Of a stretch of 40,558 bases of DNA, positions 32,320-40,558 are shown in pieces; position 1 is the stretch's first letter, and each line of letters starts with the position of its first letter. Location: the NCBI RefSeq assembly GCF_001705035.1, contig NZ_MCIG01000023.1, forward strand, positions 1 through 40,558, in the 5' to 3' direction. The notes beneath the pieces are model-generated. The model was not told the DNA's origin and made no database searches. It was given only the letters and a program-made list of their open reading frames with translations. The DNA is from Curtobacterium sp. UCD-KPL2560. GTDB lineage: Bacteria; Actinomycetota; Actinomycetes; Actinomycetales; Microbacteriaceae. The position numbers were made by a program, and so were the translations under genes.

Positions 32320-33056
32320 GCACCGAGATCCGGTCCGGGACGGAACTGCCGGCGCATCGCACCGACGTCGAGCTCGTCACGGACGACCACCTCACCCTCG
32401 TCGGCGAACTCGCGGAGCCCCTCGGGCGACCCGCCCGTGGGACGCTCGTGACCCTGCACCCGCTGCCGACCGCGCAGGGGTTCATGGACTCGCACGTGCT
32501 CAAGAAGGCCGCCGCCCGGTTGCCCGAGCTCGCCGACATCGCGGTGCTCCGGTTCAACTTCCGGTCCGTGACGTCGCCCCGCGGCACCTCCGAGGGCACG
32601 TTCGGCGAGGGGGAGTCGGAGGGCTTCGACCTCCGCGCGGCCGTGCACGAGGTCGTCGCCCGGGGGCTGCCGACGCCGTGGCTCGTCGGGTGGTCGTTCG
32701 GCACCGAGGTCGCGCTCAAGCACGGGCTCGAACACGTCGCGGCCGGGAACGTCGCCGGAGTGGTCCTGCTCTCGCCGCCGCTGCACCGCACCACCGACGC
32801 GGAGCTGGCCCGGTGGGCCTCCGTCGACGTCCCGGTGTTCGCCCTCGTCCCCGAGCACGACGACTTCCTGCAGCCGGACGAGGCGGTGCGCCGGTTCGCC
32901 GTCGCACCGAACGTCCGCGTGGTCCCCGTGGCGGGCGCGAAGCACCTGTGGGTGGGGGAGCGGTACGTGCGGACGGTGCTCGACGCCGTCGCCGACCTCG
33001 TCGTGCCGGGCAGCGCGCCGCTGCCGACGCACGTCGACGACGACATCGCCCGCTGA
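32316..33056 (+). CDS. Alpha/beta hydrolase
   Basis: 246 residues. The nucleophile elbow is GWSFGTE with Ser127, the acid is Asp182 or Asp183 in PEHDDFLQP, and the base is His210 in AKHLW. The N-terminal LVTLHPLPTAQGFMDSHVLKKAA and LRFNFRSVTSPRGTSEGTFGEGESEG match the COG2945-type serine hydrolases of unknown substrate. No signal peptide, so cytoplasmic. It overlaps the zinc-ribbon gene by 4 nt, and a terminator shared with the convergent coiled-coil gene follows. Confidence 0.85.
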   Translation: MSTEIRSGTELPAHRTDVELVTDDHLTLVGELAEPLGRPARGTLVTLHPLPTAQGFMDSHVLKKAAARLPELADIAVLRFNFRSVTSPRGTSEGTFGEGESEGFDLRAAVHEVVARGLPTPWLVGWSFGTEVALKHGLEHVAAGNVAGVVLLSPPLHRTTDAELARWASVDVPVFALVPEHDDFLQPDEAVRRFAVAPNVRVVPVAGAKHLWVGERYVRTVLDAVADLVVPGSAPLPTHVDDDIAR

Positions 33057-33119
33057 CGCCCGCACCTGCCTGACGACCGCAGCTGCCCGACGACTCCGCG
33101 GACCACGTCGGGACGCGGG

Positions 33120-33154
33120 CCGGCCTGGAGGCGCGTGGTGCGCCTCCAGGCCGG
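33120..33154. terminator. Bidirectional terminator after the hydrolase gene
   Basis: Perfect 15-bp stem (33120-33134 with 33140-33154) around the loop GTGGT. It carries the second recurrent motif GGCCTGGAGGCGC instead of ACGGGAGGC. Confidence 0.75.
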
Positions 33155-33185
33155 TCACCGCGCAGCGGCGTCCGTCAGTGGCGCG

Positions 33186-35042
33186 TCAGCGACCGTCCGC
33201 GTCGTGGTCGTGGTCGTGGTCGTCGTCGGTGGCTGCGCCGCCGGTGCCGTCCTGGTCGACCGCGGCCATGAGCCCGGTCGCGTGGGTCAGCACGCCACGC
33301 AGGTTCTCGAGGTAGCCCGCCACGGCGTCGCGTTCGGTGCGGATCGCGGCGAGCCGATCCTCGGACTCCGCGACGATCGCGGCGGTGCGCTCCTCGGCGT
33401 CGGCCACCATGCGGTGCACCCGTGCCTGCGCGTCGCTGATGATCGTCCGGGCGTGCTCCTGCGCCTCGGCGGTGCTGCTGCGCTCGAGGTCGTCGGCCTC
33501 CTGCTGCAGGCGCTCCGCACGCTCCCGCGCCTCGGCGGCGCGGCGGGTGGCCTCGGACAGCTGCAGGTTGGCCTCGTCGAGGTACTTCTGCGTCTCGGCG
33601 ACCGTCTCGCGGTGCTTCTGCAGGTAGTCCTGCTCGGCGTCGTCGCGTCGGGCGGCGATCTCCGTCTCGAGCGCGGTCGCGGCGTCCTCGCGCTCGCGGG
33701 CGATCTCGGCACGCACCTCGTCCCGTTCCTTCGCGAGGACGGCCCGCATCGTGTCGACCTCCTGCTGGAGTGCCGCGCGCTCGGCTTCGAGGTCGGCGAG
33801 TTCGGCGCGACGGCGCTCGGCGATCTCGACGTCGACCTCGGTGTGCTCGCGCTCCCGGCGGGCTGCGAGCTCGTCGGCGTGTTCGCGGGCGGCCCGCTCG
33901 GTCGCGGCGTCGGCCTCGGCGCGCTCCCGCTCGATCCGTTCGGCGTGCTGCGCGAGCTCGCGCTCGATGCGCTCCGTGGTCTCCTGGACACGCCGGGCGT
34001 TCTCGGCCGCGGTCTGCTCCTCGTCGACGCGGAGCTGTGCGCGGGCGGCTGCGAGCTCCTGCTCCAGCGCGGTCCGGGCACCGGCGAGCTCGCGCTCCCA
34101 CTCGGCCCGGGCGGCCGCGAGTTCCTCGTCGAGGACCCGGCGACGGTCGCCGACCTCGGCGTCGAGCTCGGCGCGGCGACGGGCGATCTCTGACTCGAGC
34201 TCGGCGCGGCCGGTCTCGAGCGCCAGGGCGTGCTCGCGCTGCTGCTCGTCGCGCTCACGCTGCCACGCGGCGCGGCCCTCGGTGACCTCGCGCTCGAGTG
34301 CGGCGCGGCGATCGGTCTCCTCGCGGTCGAGGTCGTCGGTGCGGCGGGTGTGCTCGGCCTCGAACACGCTGCGGCGGTGCTCGGTCTCGCGGTCGAGCGC
34401 GGCGGCGGCGGTCTGTGCGTCGGCGGCGTCCTGCTGCGCTGCCTCGCGGAGCTCGGCGACCTCGTGCTCGACGCGTGCCCGCAGGGCGTTCGTCTCACGG
34501 ATCGCGACGGAGCGGACCTCGGCCGCCTCGGTCACGGCGGCACCGCGGACGGCTGCTGCCTCGTTTCGGGCGTCCTGGGTCAGCAGTCCGGCCTCGGCGC
34601 GGGCGCGCTCGATGGTGTCGGCCGACTCGGCGCGGGCGCGGGTCAGCTCGTCGGTGGCGCGGCTGCGGGCGTCCTCCAGGGTCTCGGAGGCCTCCTGGCG
34701 CGCCTCGCGCAGCAGACGGTCGGACTCGGCGCGACTCGCTGCACGGAGTCGCTGCGCGTCGATGTCCGCCTGGCTGATCAGGCGGGTCGACTGCTCCTCG
34801 GCGACGCGGAGGGTGGACTCGAGCCGGGTGCCGAGTCCGCTGTACGTGGGCGTGCCCGCCTCGTCCAGCTCGCTCTGCAGGTCGGAGACCCGGGTCTGCA
34901 GCAGCCGGATCTCCTTGGCGGCCTCGGCCCGGTCGTTGTTCGACTTGATGAGCTCGCGACGCAGCTCGTTGAGGGCCCGGTCGACGTCGTCGCGGCGGTA
35001 CCCGCGCAGCTCGGATCCGAACTCGGCCTCGTCGTTCGCCAC
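33186..35042 (-). CDS. Large coiled-coil protein with DivIVA-like N-terminus
   Basis: 618 residues. The first about 45 residues (FGSELRGYRRDDVDRALNELRRELI) resemble the DivIVA membrane-targeting unit. The next about 530 residues are almost entirely heptad-rich and very high in Ala, Glu and Arg (RARAEAG, EREREHTEVDVEIAERR, ERAERLQQEADDLE). The end is Asp/His-rich (DDDHDHDHDADGR). The layout recalls the actinobacterial polar scaffold proteins Wag31, Scy and FilP. I infer a cytoskeletal role at poles or septum. The GTG at 35042 has AGGAG eight bases upstream and starts where the conserved unit begins; the frame is open far upstream to 35735 but that part has no coding support. -10 TAGGAT lies at 35090-35095. 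The opposite frames of this gene hold long spurious ORFs. Confidence 0.82.
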   Translation of the reverse strand: MANDEAEFGSELRGYRRDDVDRALNELRRELIKSNNDRAEAAKEIRLLQTRVSDLQSELDEAGTPTYSGLGTRLESTLRVAEEQSTRLISQADIDAQRLRAASRAESDRLLREARQEASETLEDARSRATDELTRARAESADTIERARAEAGLLTQDARNEAAAVRGAAVTEAAEVRSVAIRETNALRARVEHEVAELREAAQQDAADAQTAAAALDRETEHRRSVFEAEHTRRTDDLDREETDRRAALEREVTEGRAAWQRERDEQQREHALALETGRAELESEIARRRAELDAEVGDRRRVLDEELAAARAEWERELAGARTALEQELAAARAQLRVDEEQTAAENARRVQETTERIERELAQHAERIERERAEADAATERAAREHADELAARREREHTEVDVEIAERRRAELADLEAERAALQQEVDTMRAVLAKERDEVRAEIAREREDAATALETEIAARRDDAEQDYLQKHRETVAETQKYLDEANLQLSEATRRAAEARERAERLQQEADDLERSSTAEAQEHARTIISDAQARVHRMVADAEERTAAIVAESEDRLAAIRTERDAVAGYLENLRGVLTHATGLMAAVDQDGTGGAATDDDHDHDHDADGR

Positions 35043-35089
35043 GTGTCGCTCCTGGGGGTCGGCGGAGGGCCAGCCCTTGGCCCGCGACG

Positions 35090-35095
35090 ATCCTA
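35090..35095 (-). promoter_or_regulatory. -10 hexamer TAGGAT for the coiled-coil gene
   Basis: About 47 bases before GTG 35042 on the minus strand. The divergent gap to the next gene (35043-35247) also holds TATCCT (35186-35191, + strand) for that gene. Confidence 0.5.
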
Positions 35096-35247
35096 GCGGC
35101 GGTCCGGCGCCCCACCCTGAGTCCTCCACAGGGCCTCGTGCCGCCGTCACGACCCCACGGGGATGCGACTTCCAGCGTGCCTCGCTATCCTGAGGCGCTG
35201 ATTCGCGCGCCGACATCCCCCACCCCGGCGCGGTAGGGAGAAGATCC

Positions 35248-36981
35248 GTGCGATTCGTCCTGGCGATCGTCAGTTTCGTCATCGGTCTGCTGCTCGTCGG
35301 GCTCGCTGTCGGCCAACGCACCGTCTTCGCGCCACCCGCGTCGCTCGTCGCGCAGTCGACCAGCAAGGCCGAGGTCCCGGTGACGGTGATCCCGGGGTCC
35401 ACGCTCAACGCGAACCCCGGGTACCAGCGCATCAACGTCTCCGGCTCCGGCGACGTGTTCGCGGCGTACGGCCGGACGAGCGACGTCCAGGCCTGGATCG
35501 GCGACGCGAAGCACACCACGCTGCGGTTCGACGCCGAGCAGGACCGGCTCGTCGGCAAGACCACCGGCAGCGCCCGCTCCGTCCCGGACCCGTCGGGCAG
35601 CGACCTCTGGTACCAGGAGTGGCAGGGCGCCGGGCAGTTCACCGTCCGGCTCCCGTCCGACGTCTCCGTCGTGATCCTGGGCGACGGGTCCTCGGCGGCA
35701 CCCACCGACGTGTCCGTGACCTGGCCACGGGACACCGCGACGCCGTCGGTCGGACCGCTCCTCGTGGGCGGCGGCCTGTTCCTGGTCGGCGGGCTCGCCC
35801 TGCTCGTCTGGGCGTTCCTGCACCAGCGCCGCGGCCGGGGTCCGCGTCGTCGGAGCGGTGGGTCCCGTCCGCCGCGCGTGCGCGCCTCGCGCCGTGCCGC
35901 TGCCGCCGGTGCACAGGTGCCGAGGCCGAGTCGACGCGGACGCCGTCCGTTCCTGGTCGTCCCGATCGTGCTCGTCGGTGCGCTCAGCCTCGCCGGCTGT
36001 TCGTCGGACTACTGGCCGCAGGGCGGTGGCGCGGCGACGCCGACCCCGAGCGCCTCGGCGACCGCGGCGACCGCGGCAGCCCCGACCGCGGCGTCGAAGC
36101 AGCAGATCTCCCGCATCGTCGAGCGTGTGGCCGACGTCGCCGCGAAGGCCGACGCCGCGAAGGACGCGAGCATGCTCGAGTCGCGGTTCACGGGTGCGGC
36201 GCTCGACCTCCGCAAGGCGAACTACGCGATCCGCGCCAAGGACGACAAGGCAGAGGCGCCCCCGGCGATCTCCGCGAAGGAGGTCTGCGTCGCCCTGCCC
36301 CAGCAGACCGACACGTGGCCACGCACGGTCTTCACCGTCGTGGCCGAGGACTGCCAGGCGAAGACGGCCCCGCAGGCGCTCACGCTCGTGCAGGCGAGCG
36401 CGCGGGACGACTACAAGGTCGCCTACGACGTGTCGCTCGAGGCCGCGGCGCAGATCCCGAGCCTCGCGCCGACGTCGGTCGGGGCTGCCCGGCTCGCCGG
36501 CGACACCAAGCTGCTCCGCATCGCGCCGGACGAGATCGCGAAGGCCTACGGCGACGTCCTCGCCAAGGACTCCGAGAGCGACTCCGCGTCGCTGTTCGAG
36601 TCGGAGGGCGACGGCCTGCGCTCGACCATCGGCAAGGCGTACAAGGACAAGAAGGCCGAAGGGCTGCCGGACACCGCGAAGATCGAGTACTCGTCCGAGG
36701 TCCCCGACGACAGCGCGATCGCGATCGCGACCGACGGAGCCGGTGCGCTCGTGTCCGCCGACCTCGACGAGATCGAGAAGGTCACGCCGACGGCCGCCGG
36801 CGCCGAGGTGAACACCCAGGGCGCCGTCCAGGCCCTGTCCGGTGTGAACTCCAGCACGAAGGGCATCAGCGCGACCTACAGCGTGCAGCTGCTCTTCTCC
36901 GTGCCCCCCGTGGGCAGTGATGACAAGGTGGTGCTGCTCGGCTTCACGCAGGGCCTGACCGCCGCGAGTGAGGTGCAATGA
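35248..36981 (+). CDS. Membrane protein with an internal lipoprotein-type signal
   Basis: 577 residues, no family recognised. Membrane helix 1 is about 3-22. An external beta-rich domain (about 40-160) precedes helix 2 (168-191), followed by a very basic loop (HQRRGRGPRRR...RRGRR, 192-233). Then comes FLVVPIVLVGALSLAGC with Cys251, a complete lipoprotein-type signal with lipobox LAGC, a Ser/Thr/Ala-rich linker and a soluble domain of about 300 residues (KQQISRIVERVADVAAKADAAKDASMLESRF onwards). The gene therefore looks like a membrane protein joined to a lipoprotein. An in-frame GTG at 35917 (residue 224) could start a separate lipoprotein. The start GTG 35248 follows GGGAGAAG. The stop overlaps the thioredoxin-TPR gene by 4 nt. 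Confidence 0.75.
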   Translation: MRFVLAIVSFVIGLLLVGLAVGQRTVFAPPASLVAQSTSKAEVPVTVIPGSTLNANPGYQRINVSGSGDVFAAYGRTSDVQAWIGDAKHTTLRFDAEQDRLVGKTTGSARSVPDPSGSDLWYQEWQGAGQFTVRLPSDVSVVILGDGSSAAPTDVSVTWPRDTATPSVGPLLVGGGLFLVGGLALLVWAFLHQRRGRGPRRRSGGSRPPRVRASRRAAAAGAQVPRPSRRGRRPFLVVPIVLVGALSLAGCSSDYWPQGGGAATPTPSASATAATAAAPTAASKQQISRIVERVADVAAKADAAKDASMLESRFTGAALDLRKANYAIRAKDDKAEAPPAISAKEVCVALPQQTDTWPRTVFTVVAEDCQAKTAPQALTLVQASARDDYKVAYDVSLEAAAQIPSLAPTSVGAARLAGDTKLLRIAPDEIAKAYGDVLAKDSESDSASLFESEGDGLRSTIGKAYKDKKAEGLPDTAKIEYSSEVPDDSAIAIATDGAGALVSADLDEIEKVTPTAAGAEVNTQGAVQALSGVNSSTKGISATYSVQLLFSVPPVGSDDKVVLLGFTQGLTAASEVQ

Positions 36982-37994
36982 CCAACGTCCCCCCGACCCC
37001 GTCCGGTCTCCGCGGAGCCGTCGACCTGTCGTCCCTCGTCGAGCGTGCGCAGCGCCCGGCCCAGAACGCCCCGGGCACGCCGCCCGCGGGCGCCGGGCAG
37101 CCCGTCGCGCCGTCGGCTCCGGGCAGCGACTCCGACCAGGGCACGCCGACGGTCCCGTCGCTCGTCCTCGACGTCACCGACCAGACCTTCCAGGACATCG
37201 TGGAACTCTCCACGGTCGTCCCGGTCATCGTCGACATCTGGGCCGAGTGGTGCGGGCCGTGCAAGCAGCTCTCCCCGGTCCTCGAGCAGCTGACGGCCGA
37301 GTACGACGGTCGCGTCGTGCTCGCCAAGGTCGACGCCGACACGAACCCGCAGCTCGTCCAGGCCTTCCAGGCGCAGTCGATCCCGACCGTGGCCGCCGTC
37401 ATCGGTGGACGTCCGCTCGGGCTCTTCGTCGGCGCGCTGCCCGAGGCCCAGGTGCGCGACGTCTTCGAGCAGGTCGTCGCGGCGGCCGAGCAGAACGGTG
37501 TCACGGGCCGCGTGCGCGTGGACGGCCAGTCCGCCGTCGAGGGCGGAGCCGAGCCGCAGGGCGACGCCGAGCCGGAGCCGCTGCCCCCGCACCACCAGGC
37601 CGCGTACGACGCCATCGAGCGTGGTGACTACGCCGCGGCGGTCCAGGAGTACAAGACCGCGATCGCGCAGGACCCGAACGACCAGATGGCCGTGGCCGGC
37701 CTCGCGCAGGTGTCGCTGCTCGACCGTCTCGCGGGCCGGTCGGCCGACGAGGTCCGGAGCGCAGCCGCCGCCGGACCGCAGGACGTCGTGGCGCAGCTCG
37801 CGGTCGCCGACCTGGACATCAGCGGCGGACACGTCGAGGACGCCTTCGGACGCCTGCTCGACCTGGTGCCGACGGTGTTCGGGGCCGAGCGCGAGGCCCT
37901 CCGACTCCGGCTCGTCGAGTACTTCGAGCTCGTCGGGGGCGACGACCCCCGGGTCGTCGCCGCACGCCGGCGTCTGGCGAGCGCCCTGTACTGA
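36978..37994 (+). CDS. Thioredoxin-TPR co-chaperone-like protein
   Basis: 338 residues. A Pro/Ala-rich N-terminus (1-58) is followed by a thioredoxin fold (about 60-170) with the intact active site WCGPC (Cys92, Cys95) and the cis-Pro loop SIPTVAAV. A TPR-like helical region (about 205-338: AAYDAIERGDYAAAVQEYKTAIAQDPND onwards) completes it. The layout matches the CnoX/YbbN family, where thioredoxin plus TPR acts as a redox chaperone; E. coli CnoX has SxxC instead of an active CxxC. No signal peptide is seen, so it is cytoplasmic. It overlaps the upstream membrane/lipoprotein gene by 4 nt. Confidence 0.87.
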   Translation: MTNVPPTPSGLRGAVDLSSLVERAQRPAQNAPGTPPAGAGQPVAPSAPGSDSDQGTPTVPSLVLDVTDQTFQDIVELSTVVPVIVDIWAEWCGPCKQLSPVLEQLTAEYDGRVVLAKVDADTNPQLVQAFQAQSIPTVAAVIGGRPLGLFVGALPEAQVRDVFEQVVAAAEQNGVTGRVRVDGQSAVEGGAEPQGDAEPEPLPPHHQAAYDAIERGDYAAAVQEYKTAIAQDPNDQMAVAGLAQVSLLDRLAGRSADEVRSAAAAGPQDVVAQLAVADLDISGGHVEDAFGRLLDLVPTVFGAEREALRLRLVEYFELVGGDDPRVVAARRRLASALY

Positions 37995-38009
37995 TCGGCC
38001 GAGCGCACA

Positions 38010-38043
38010 CACGAGACGCCCCCGGGAACGGGGGCGTCTCGTG
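38010..38043 (+). terminator. Terminator of the membrane protein/thioredoxin-TPR operon
   Basis: Perfect 15-bp stem (38010-38024 with 38029-38043), 4-nt loop GGAA, then GTTCCC. Different from the ACGGGAGGC family. Confidence 0.85.
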
Positions 38044-38092
38044 TTCCCGGACTCGGCCCGTCGGCGCGCAGTCGCCGGACGCGACCTCCGGT

Positions 38093-38136
38093 CGGACGGG
38101 AGCCGCGGTACCGACCGGCACCGCGCCTCCCGTCCG
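38093..38136 (-). terminator. Hairpin after glgB
   Basis: 22-base arms (38093-38114 and 38115-38136) with a few mismatches. Member of the GGACGGGAGGC family, 27 bases after the glgB stop on the minus strand. Confidence 0.6.
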
Positions 38137-38162
38137 CCCTCGCCCCACCAGGGGCGACCGAC

Positions 38163-40558
38163 TCAGCCGGCCAGCCGCAACCAGACCGCACCGAGCGGCG
38201 GCACCACCAGGTGCGCCGACGCCGGGCGGCCGGCCCAGGGCGTCTCGTCGGCGGTGACCGACCCGAGGTTGCCGACACCCGAGCCGCCGTACTCGACGGC
38301 GTCGGTGTTGAGGACCTCGTGCCACTCGCCGGCGCTCGGCAGGCCGAAGCGCCGCTCGACGGGCACGCCCGAGAAGTTCACGAACACGGCGATCCGGTCG
38401 TCGCCGTCCTTCCGCAGGAACCCGAGCGTCGAGTGCGGTGCGTCGCCGCCCTCGATCCACTCGAACCCCTCGGGGGAGGAGTCGTGCGTCCACAGCGCCG
38501 GGCTGTCCGTGTACACGCGGTTCAGCGCGGCGACGAGGTCCTGGACGCCACGGTGGCCCGGGTCGTCGAGGAGCCACCAGTCGAGCCCGCGCGCCTCGGA
38601 CCACTCCGACGGCTGGGCGAACTCCTGGCCCATGAACAGCAGCTGCTTGCCCGGGTGCGCCCACATGAACGCGAGGTAGGCGCGCAGGTTCGCGAGCTTC
38701 TGCCACTCGTCGCCGGGCATCTTGCCGTAGAGCGAACCCTTGCCGTGCACGACCTCGTCGTGGCTGATCGGCAGGGTGAACTGCTCGCTGAACGCGTAGA
38801 CGAGCGAGAAGGTGATCTCGTCGTGGTGGTACGCGCGGTGGGCCGGGTCACGCTCGATGTACTGGAGCGAGTCGTGCATCCACCCCATGTTCCACTTCTG
38901 CCCGAAGCCGAGGCCGCCGGCGCTCGTCGGCTGGGTGACGCCGGGCCAGGAGGTGCTCTCCTCGGCGATCATCACGATGCCGGGGTAGCGCTTGTAGGCG
39001 GTGGCGTTGGTCTCCTGCAGGAACGAGATCGCCTCGAGGTTCTCGCGCCCGCCGTGGATGTTCGGCAGCCAGTCGGTCCGCGAGTAGTCGAGGTAGAGCA
39101 TCGAGGCCACGGCGTCGACGCGGAGCCCGTCGATGTGGAACTCCTCGAACCAGTACAGGGCGTTCGCCACGAGGAAGTTGCGGACCTGCGGCTGCCCGAA
39201 GTCGAACACGTACGTGCCCCAGTCGAGCTGCTCGCCGCGGCGGGGGTCCGGGTGCTCGAACAGTGCGTAGCCGTCGAACTTGGCGAGCGCCCACTCGTCC
39301 TTCGGGAAGTGGCCGGGCACCCAGTCCATGATGACGCCGATGCCCGCCGAGTGCAGGCGGTCGATGAGGTAGCGCAGGTCGTCCGGGGTGCCGAACCGTG
39401 CGGTCGGGGCGTAGTACCCGGTGACCTGGTAGCCCCACGAGCCACCGAACGGGTGCTCGGCGAGGGGCAGGAACTCGATGTGCGTGAACCCGAGGTGCTG
39501 CACGTGCCCGATGAGCTGGTCGGCGACCTCGCGGTACGACAGGCCGGGGCGCCACGAGCCGAGGTGCACCTCGTACACGCTCATCGGTGCGTCGTGGGTC
39601 GTCGACTGCGCCCGTCGTTCCATCCACGCGGCGTCGCCCTCGGACCACGTGTAGTCGGACGCGGTGATGACCGACGCGGTGAGCGGCGGGACCTCGGTGC
39701 GGCGGGCGAACGGGTCGGCGCGCTCGACCCAGCCGGAGTCGGTGAGGATCTGGAACTTGTAGCGCTGCCCGACGAGCGCGCCCGGCCAGAACAGCTCCCA
39801 GACGCCGAGGTCGTCCAGGCGGCGCATCGCGGTGGTGCGTCCCTCCCAGCCCTCGAAGTCGCCGATCACCCGGACCGCGGTGGCCCGCGGTGCCCACACC
39901 GTGAAGGCGACGCCGTCGACCCCGTCGACGGTGCGGACGTGCGCGCCGAGGTGCTGCCAGAGCTGCTCGTCGCGGCCCTCGCCGAACAGGTGCAGGTCGA
40001 GCTCGCCGATGGTCGGCGCGAAACGGTACGCGTCGTCCGTGGTCCACGTCGCGTCGTCGGCGTCGGTGGACTCGTCGAAGTCGTAGTCGGCCTCGACCCG
40101 GTAGCGGCCGAGCGTGCCGGCGGTGGCACCCGCCCACATGCCGTCGCCCTCGTGCGTGAGTTCGACGTCGTCGCCGTCCGGCCGGACGATCCGCACGGCC
40201 GAGGCCAGGTGGCGGACGACCCGGACGCTCGTGCCGCCGTCGACCGGGTGCGGGCCCAGCACGTCGTGCGGCTGGGACCAGCGACCCTCGGCGACCTGCT
40301 GGCGGAGCCAGTCCTCGACCGGCGCCGGGCGCGGCCCGTCCGGCGAGGTGGCGGTCGACGCGGGCGTGCCCGACGGCTGCTGCGGTCCGGTGGTGGCGGA
40401 CCCGCTCGACGCGGGGTCGGGCGTGGGCGCACTCGCCGGCGCGCTCGCCCGGCCGCCGAGGGTCGCGGACTCGGCGACGCCACGGTCGGGGCGCTCACCG
40501 GGGGCTGACGGGGCGCCCGGCAGGTCCTCACCGGGGGCGGAGACGCGCGGCTCGTACC
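38163..40558 (-). CDS. glgB: 1,4-alpha-glucan branching enzyme GlgB (5' end beyond the window)
   Basis: At least 797 residues; the start lies outside. The visible N-terminal about 85 residues are Pro/Ala/Ser-rich and disordered. Then [25 protein letters not shown] opens the GlgB N-domain and a CBM48 domain ([25 protein letters not shown]). The GH13 barrel follows with [10 protein letters not shown] (nucleophile Asp, codon 39114-39116), VMIAEEST (acid-base Glu, codon 38961-38963) and PISHDEVVH (third Asp). The C-terminal beta domain ends in WLRLAG. GlgB adds alpha-1,6 branches to glycogen or to maltooligosaccharides of the GlgE pathway. GTG 40262 is a possible start but would cut into conserved sequence (HDVLGPHP), so I reject it. 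Confidence 0.95.
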   Translation of the reverse strand, partial: YEPRVSAPGEDLPGAPSAPGERPDRGVAESATLGGRASAPASAPTPDPASSGSATTGPQQPSGTPASTATSPDGPRPAPVEDWLRQQVAEGRWSQPHDVLGPHPVDGGTSVRVVRHLASAVRIVRPDGDDVELTHEGDGMWAGATAGTLGRYRVEADYDFDESTDADDATWTTDDAYRFAPTIGELDLHLFGEGRDEQLWQHLGAHVRTVDGVDGVAFTVWAPRATAVRVIGDFEGWEGRTTAMRRLDDLGVWELFWPGALVGQRYKFQILTDSGWVERADPFARRTEVPPLTASVITASDYTWSEGDAAWMERRAQSTTHDAPMSVYEVHLGSWRPGLSYREVADQLIGHVQHLGFTHIEFLPLAEHPFGGSWGYQVTGYYAPTARFGTPDDLRYLIDRLHSAGIGVIMDWVPGHFPKDEWALAKFDGYALFEHPDPRRGEQLDWGTYVFDFGQPQVRNFLVANALYWFEEFHIDGLRVDAVASMLYLDYSRTDWLPNIHGGRENLEAISFLQETNATAYKRYPGIVMIAEESTSWPGVTQPTSAGGLGFGQKWNMGWMHDSLQYIERDPAHRAYHHDEITFSLVYAFSEQFTLPISHDEVVHGKGSLYGKMPGDEWQKLANLRAYLAFMWAHPGKQLLFMGQEFAQPSEWSEARGLDWWLLDDPGHRGVQDLVAALNRVYTDSPALWTHDSSPEGFEWIEGGDAPHSTLGFLRKDGDDRIAVFVNFSGVPVERRFGLPSAGEWHEVLNTDAVEYGGSGVGNLGSVTADETPWAGRPASAHLVVPPLGAVWLRLAG

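Noticed and set aside
33135-34193. Leu/Gly-rich plus-strand frames opposite the coiled-coil gene that resemble membrane proteins.
   Set aside because: They are the complement of Glu/Ala/Arg heptad codons, which mimic Leu-rich sequence on the other strand.
38211-40508. 765-codon plus-strand frame opposite glgB.
   Set aside because: Antisense to intact glgB with all catalytic motifs; no ribosome-binding site or family features.

Overview
The window is GC-rich, densely coded actinobacterial chromosome. Lsr2, a DUF2469 protein, an Rv2891-like M23 protein beside rpsB, leaderless-type promoters, and the blocks rpsP-KH-rimM-trmD-rplS-lepB-rnhB and rpsB-tsf-pyrH-frr-cdsA all point to Actinobacteria. 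Codon use and the recurrent GGACGGGAGGC hairpins suggest Microbacteriaceae, probably Curtobacterium or a close relative. The genus is inference by recall, not by a search.

Layout, left to right. 1-1.7 kb: a truncated + strand copy of part of terC, a repeat-rich gap, then an intact terC (-) behind a probable yybP-ykoY manganese riboswitch. 1.7-7.2 kb: ftsY, a 52-residue membrane protein, lipA-lipB (-), an RlaP-type nucleotidyltransferase (-) and ffh, so both SRP GTPases lie close together. 7.3-12.8 kb: a secreted duplicated-module protein, a YbdK-type carboxylate-amine ligase (-) and, divergent from it, a 2,4-dienoyl-CoA reductase-like flavoprotein. 13.0-18.5 kb: the rpsP ribosome/RNA-modification operon, interrupted by map on the opposite strand, then rplS, lepB, rnhB and DUF2469. 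18.7-23.3 kb: lsr2, then yraN-comM-dprA, overlapping by 4 nt each, and a xerC-type recombinase. 23.4-30.3 kb: a degenerate M23 protein (-), a sugar porter, then rpsB-tsf and pyrH-frr-cdsA. 30.4-33.1 kb: a two-repeat DivIVA-like protein, a membrane-anchored lytic transglycosylase-like protein, a zinc-ribbon protein and an alpha/beta hydrolase. 33.2-38.0 kb: a 618-residue DivIVA-like coiled-coil protein (-), divergent from an operon of a membrane/lipoprotein-like protein and a thioredoxin-TPR protein. 38.2 kb to the end: glgB (-), open at its 5' end.

Most genes are core functions: translation and ribosome maturation, co-translational export and signal cleavage, lipoate synthesis, phospholipid synthesis, DNA uptake and recombination, polar growth and the cell wall, and glycogen. 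I see no CRISPR array, prophage, insertion sequence, tRNA or rRNA, and no clear undescribed defence or metabolic system. The less ordinary content is in DNA structure: a perfect 203-bp inverted duplication inside terC, several tandem repeats with exact periods (16, 35 and 15 bp), and a family of near-identical long palindromes at gene ends. Expression signals also stand out: many start codons lie 6-7 nt after a -10 hexamer, and rimM has an apparent ATT start. The one gene pair that could hide a little-described function is the membrane/lipoprotein plus thioredoxin-TPR operon.
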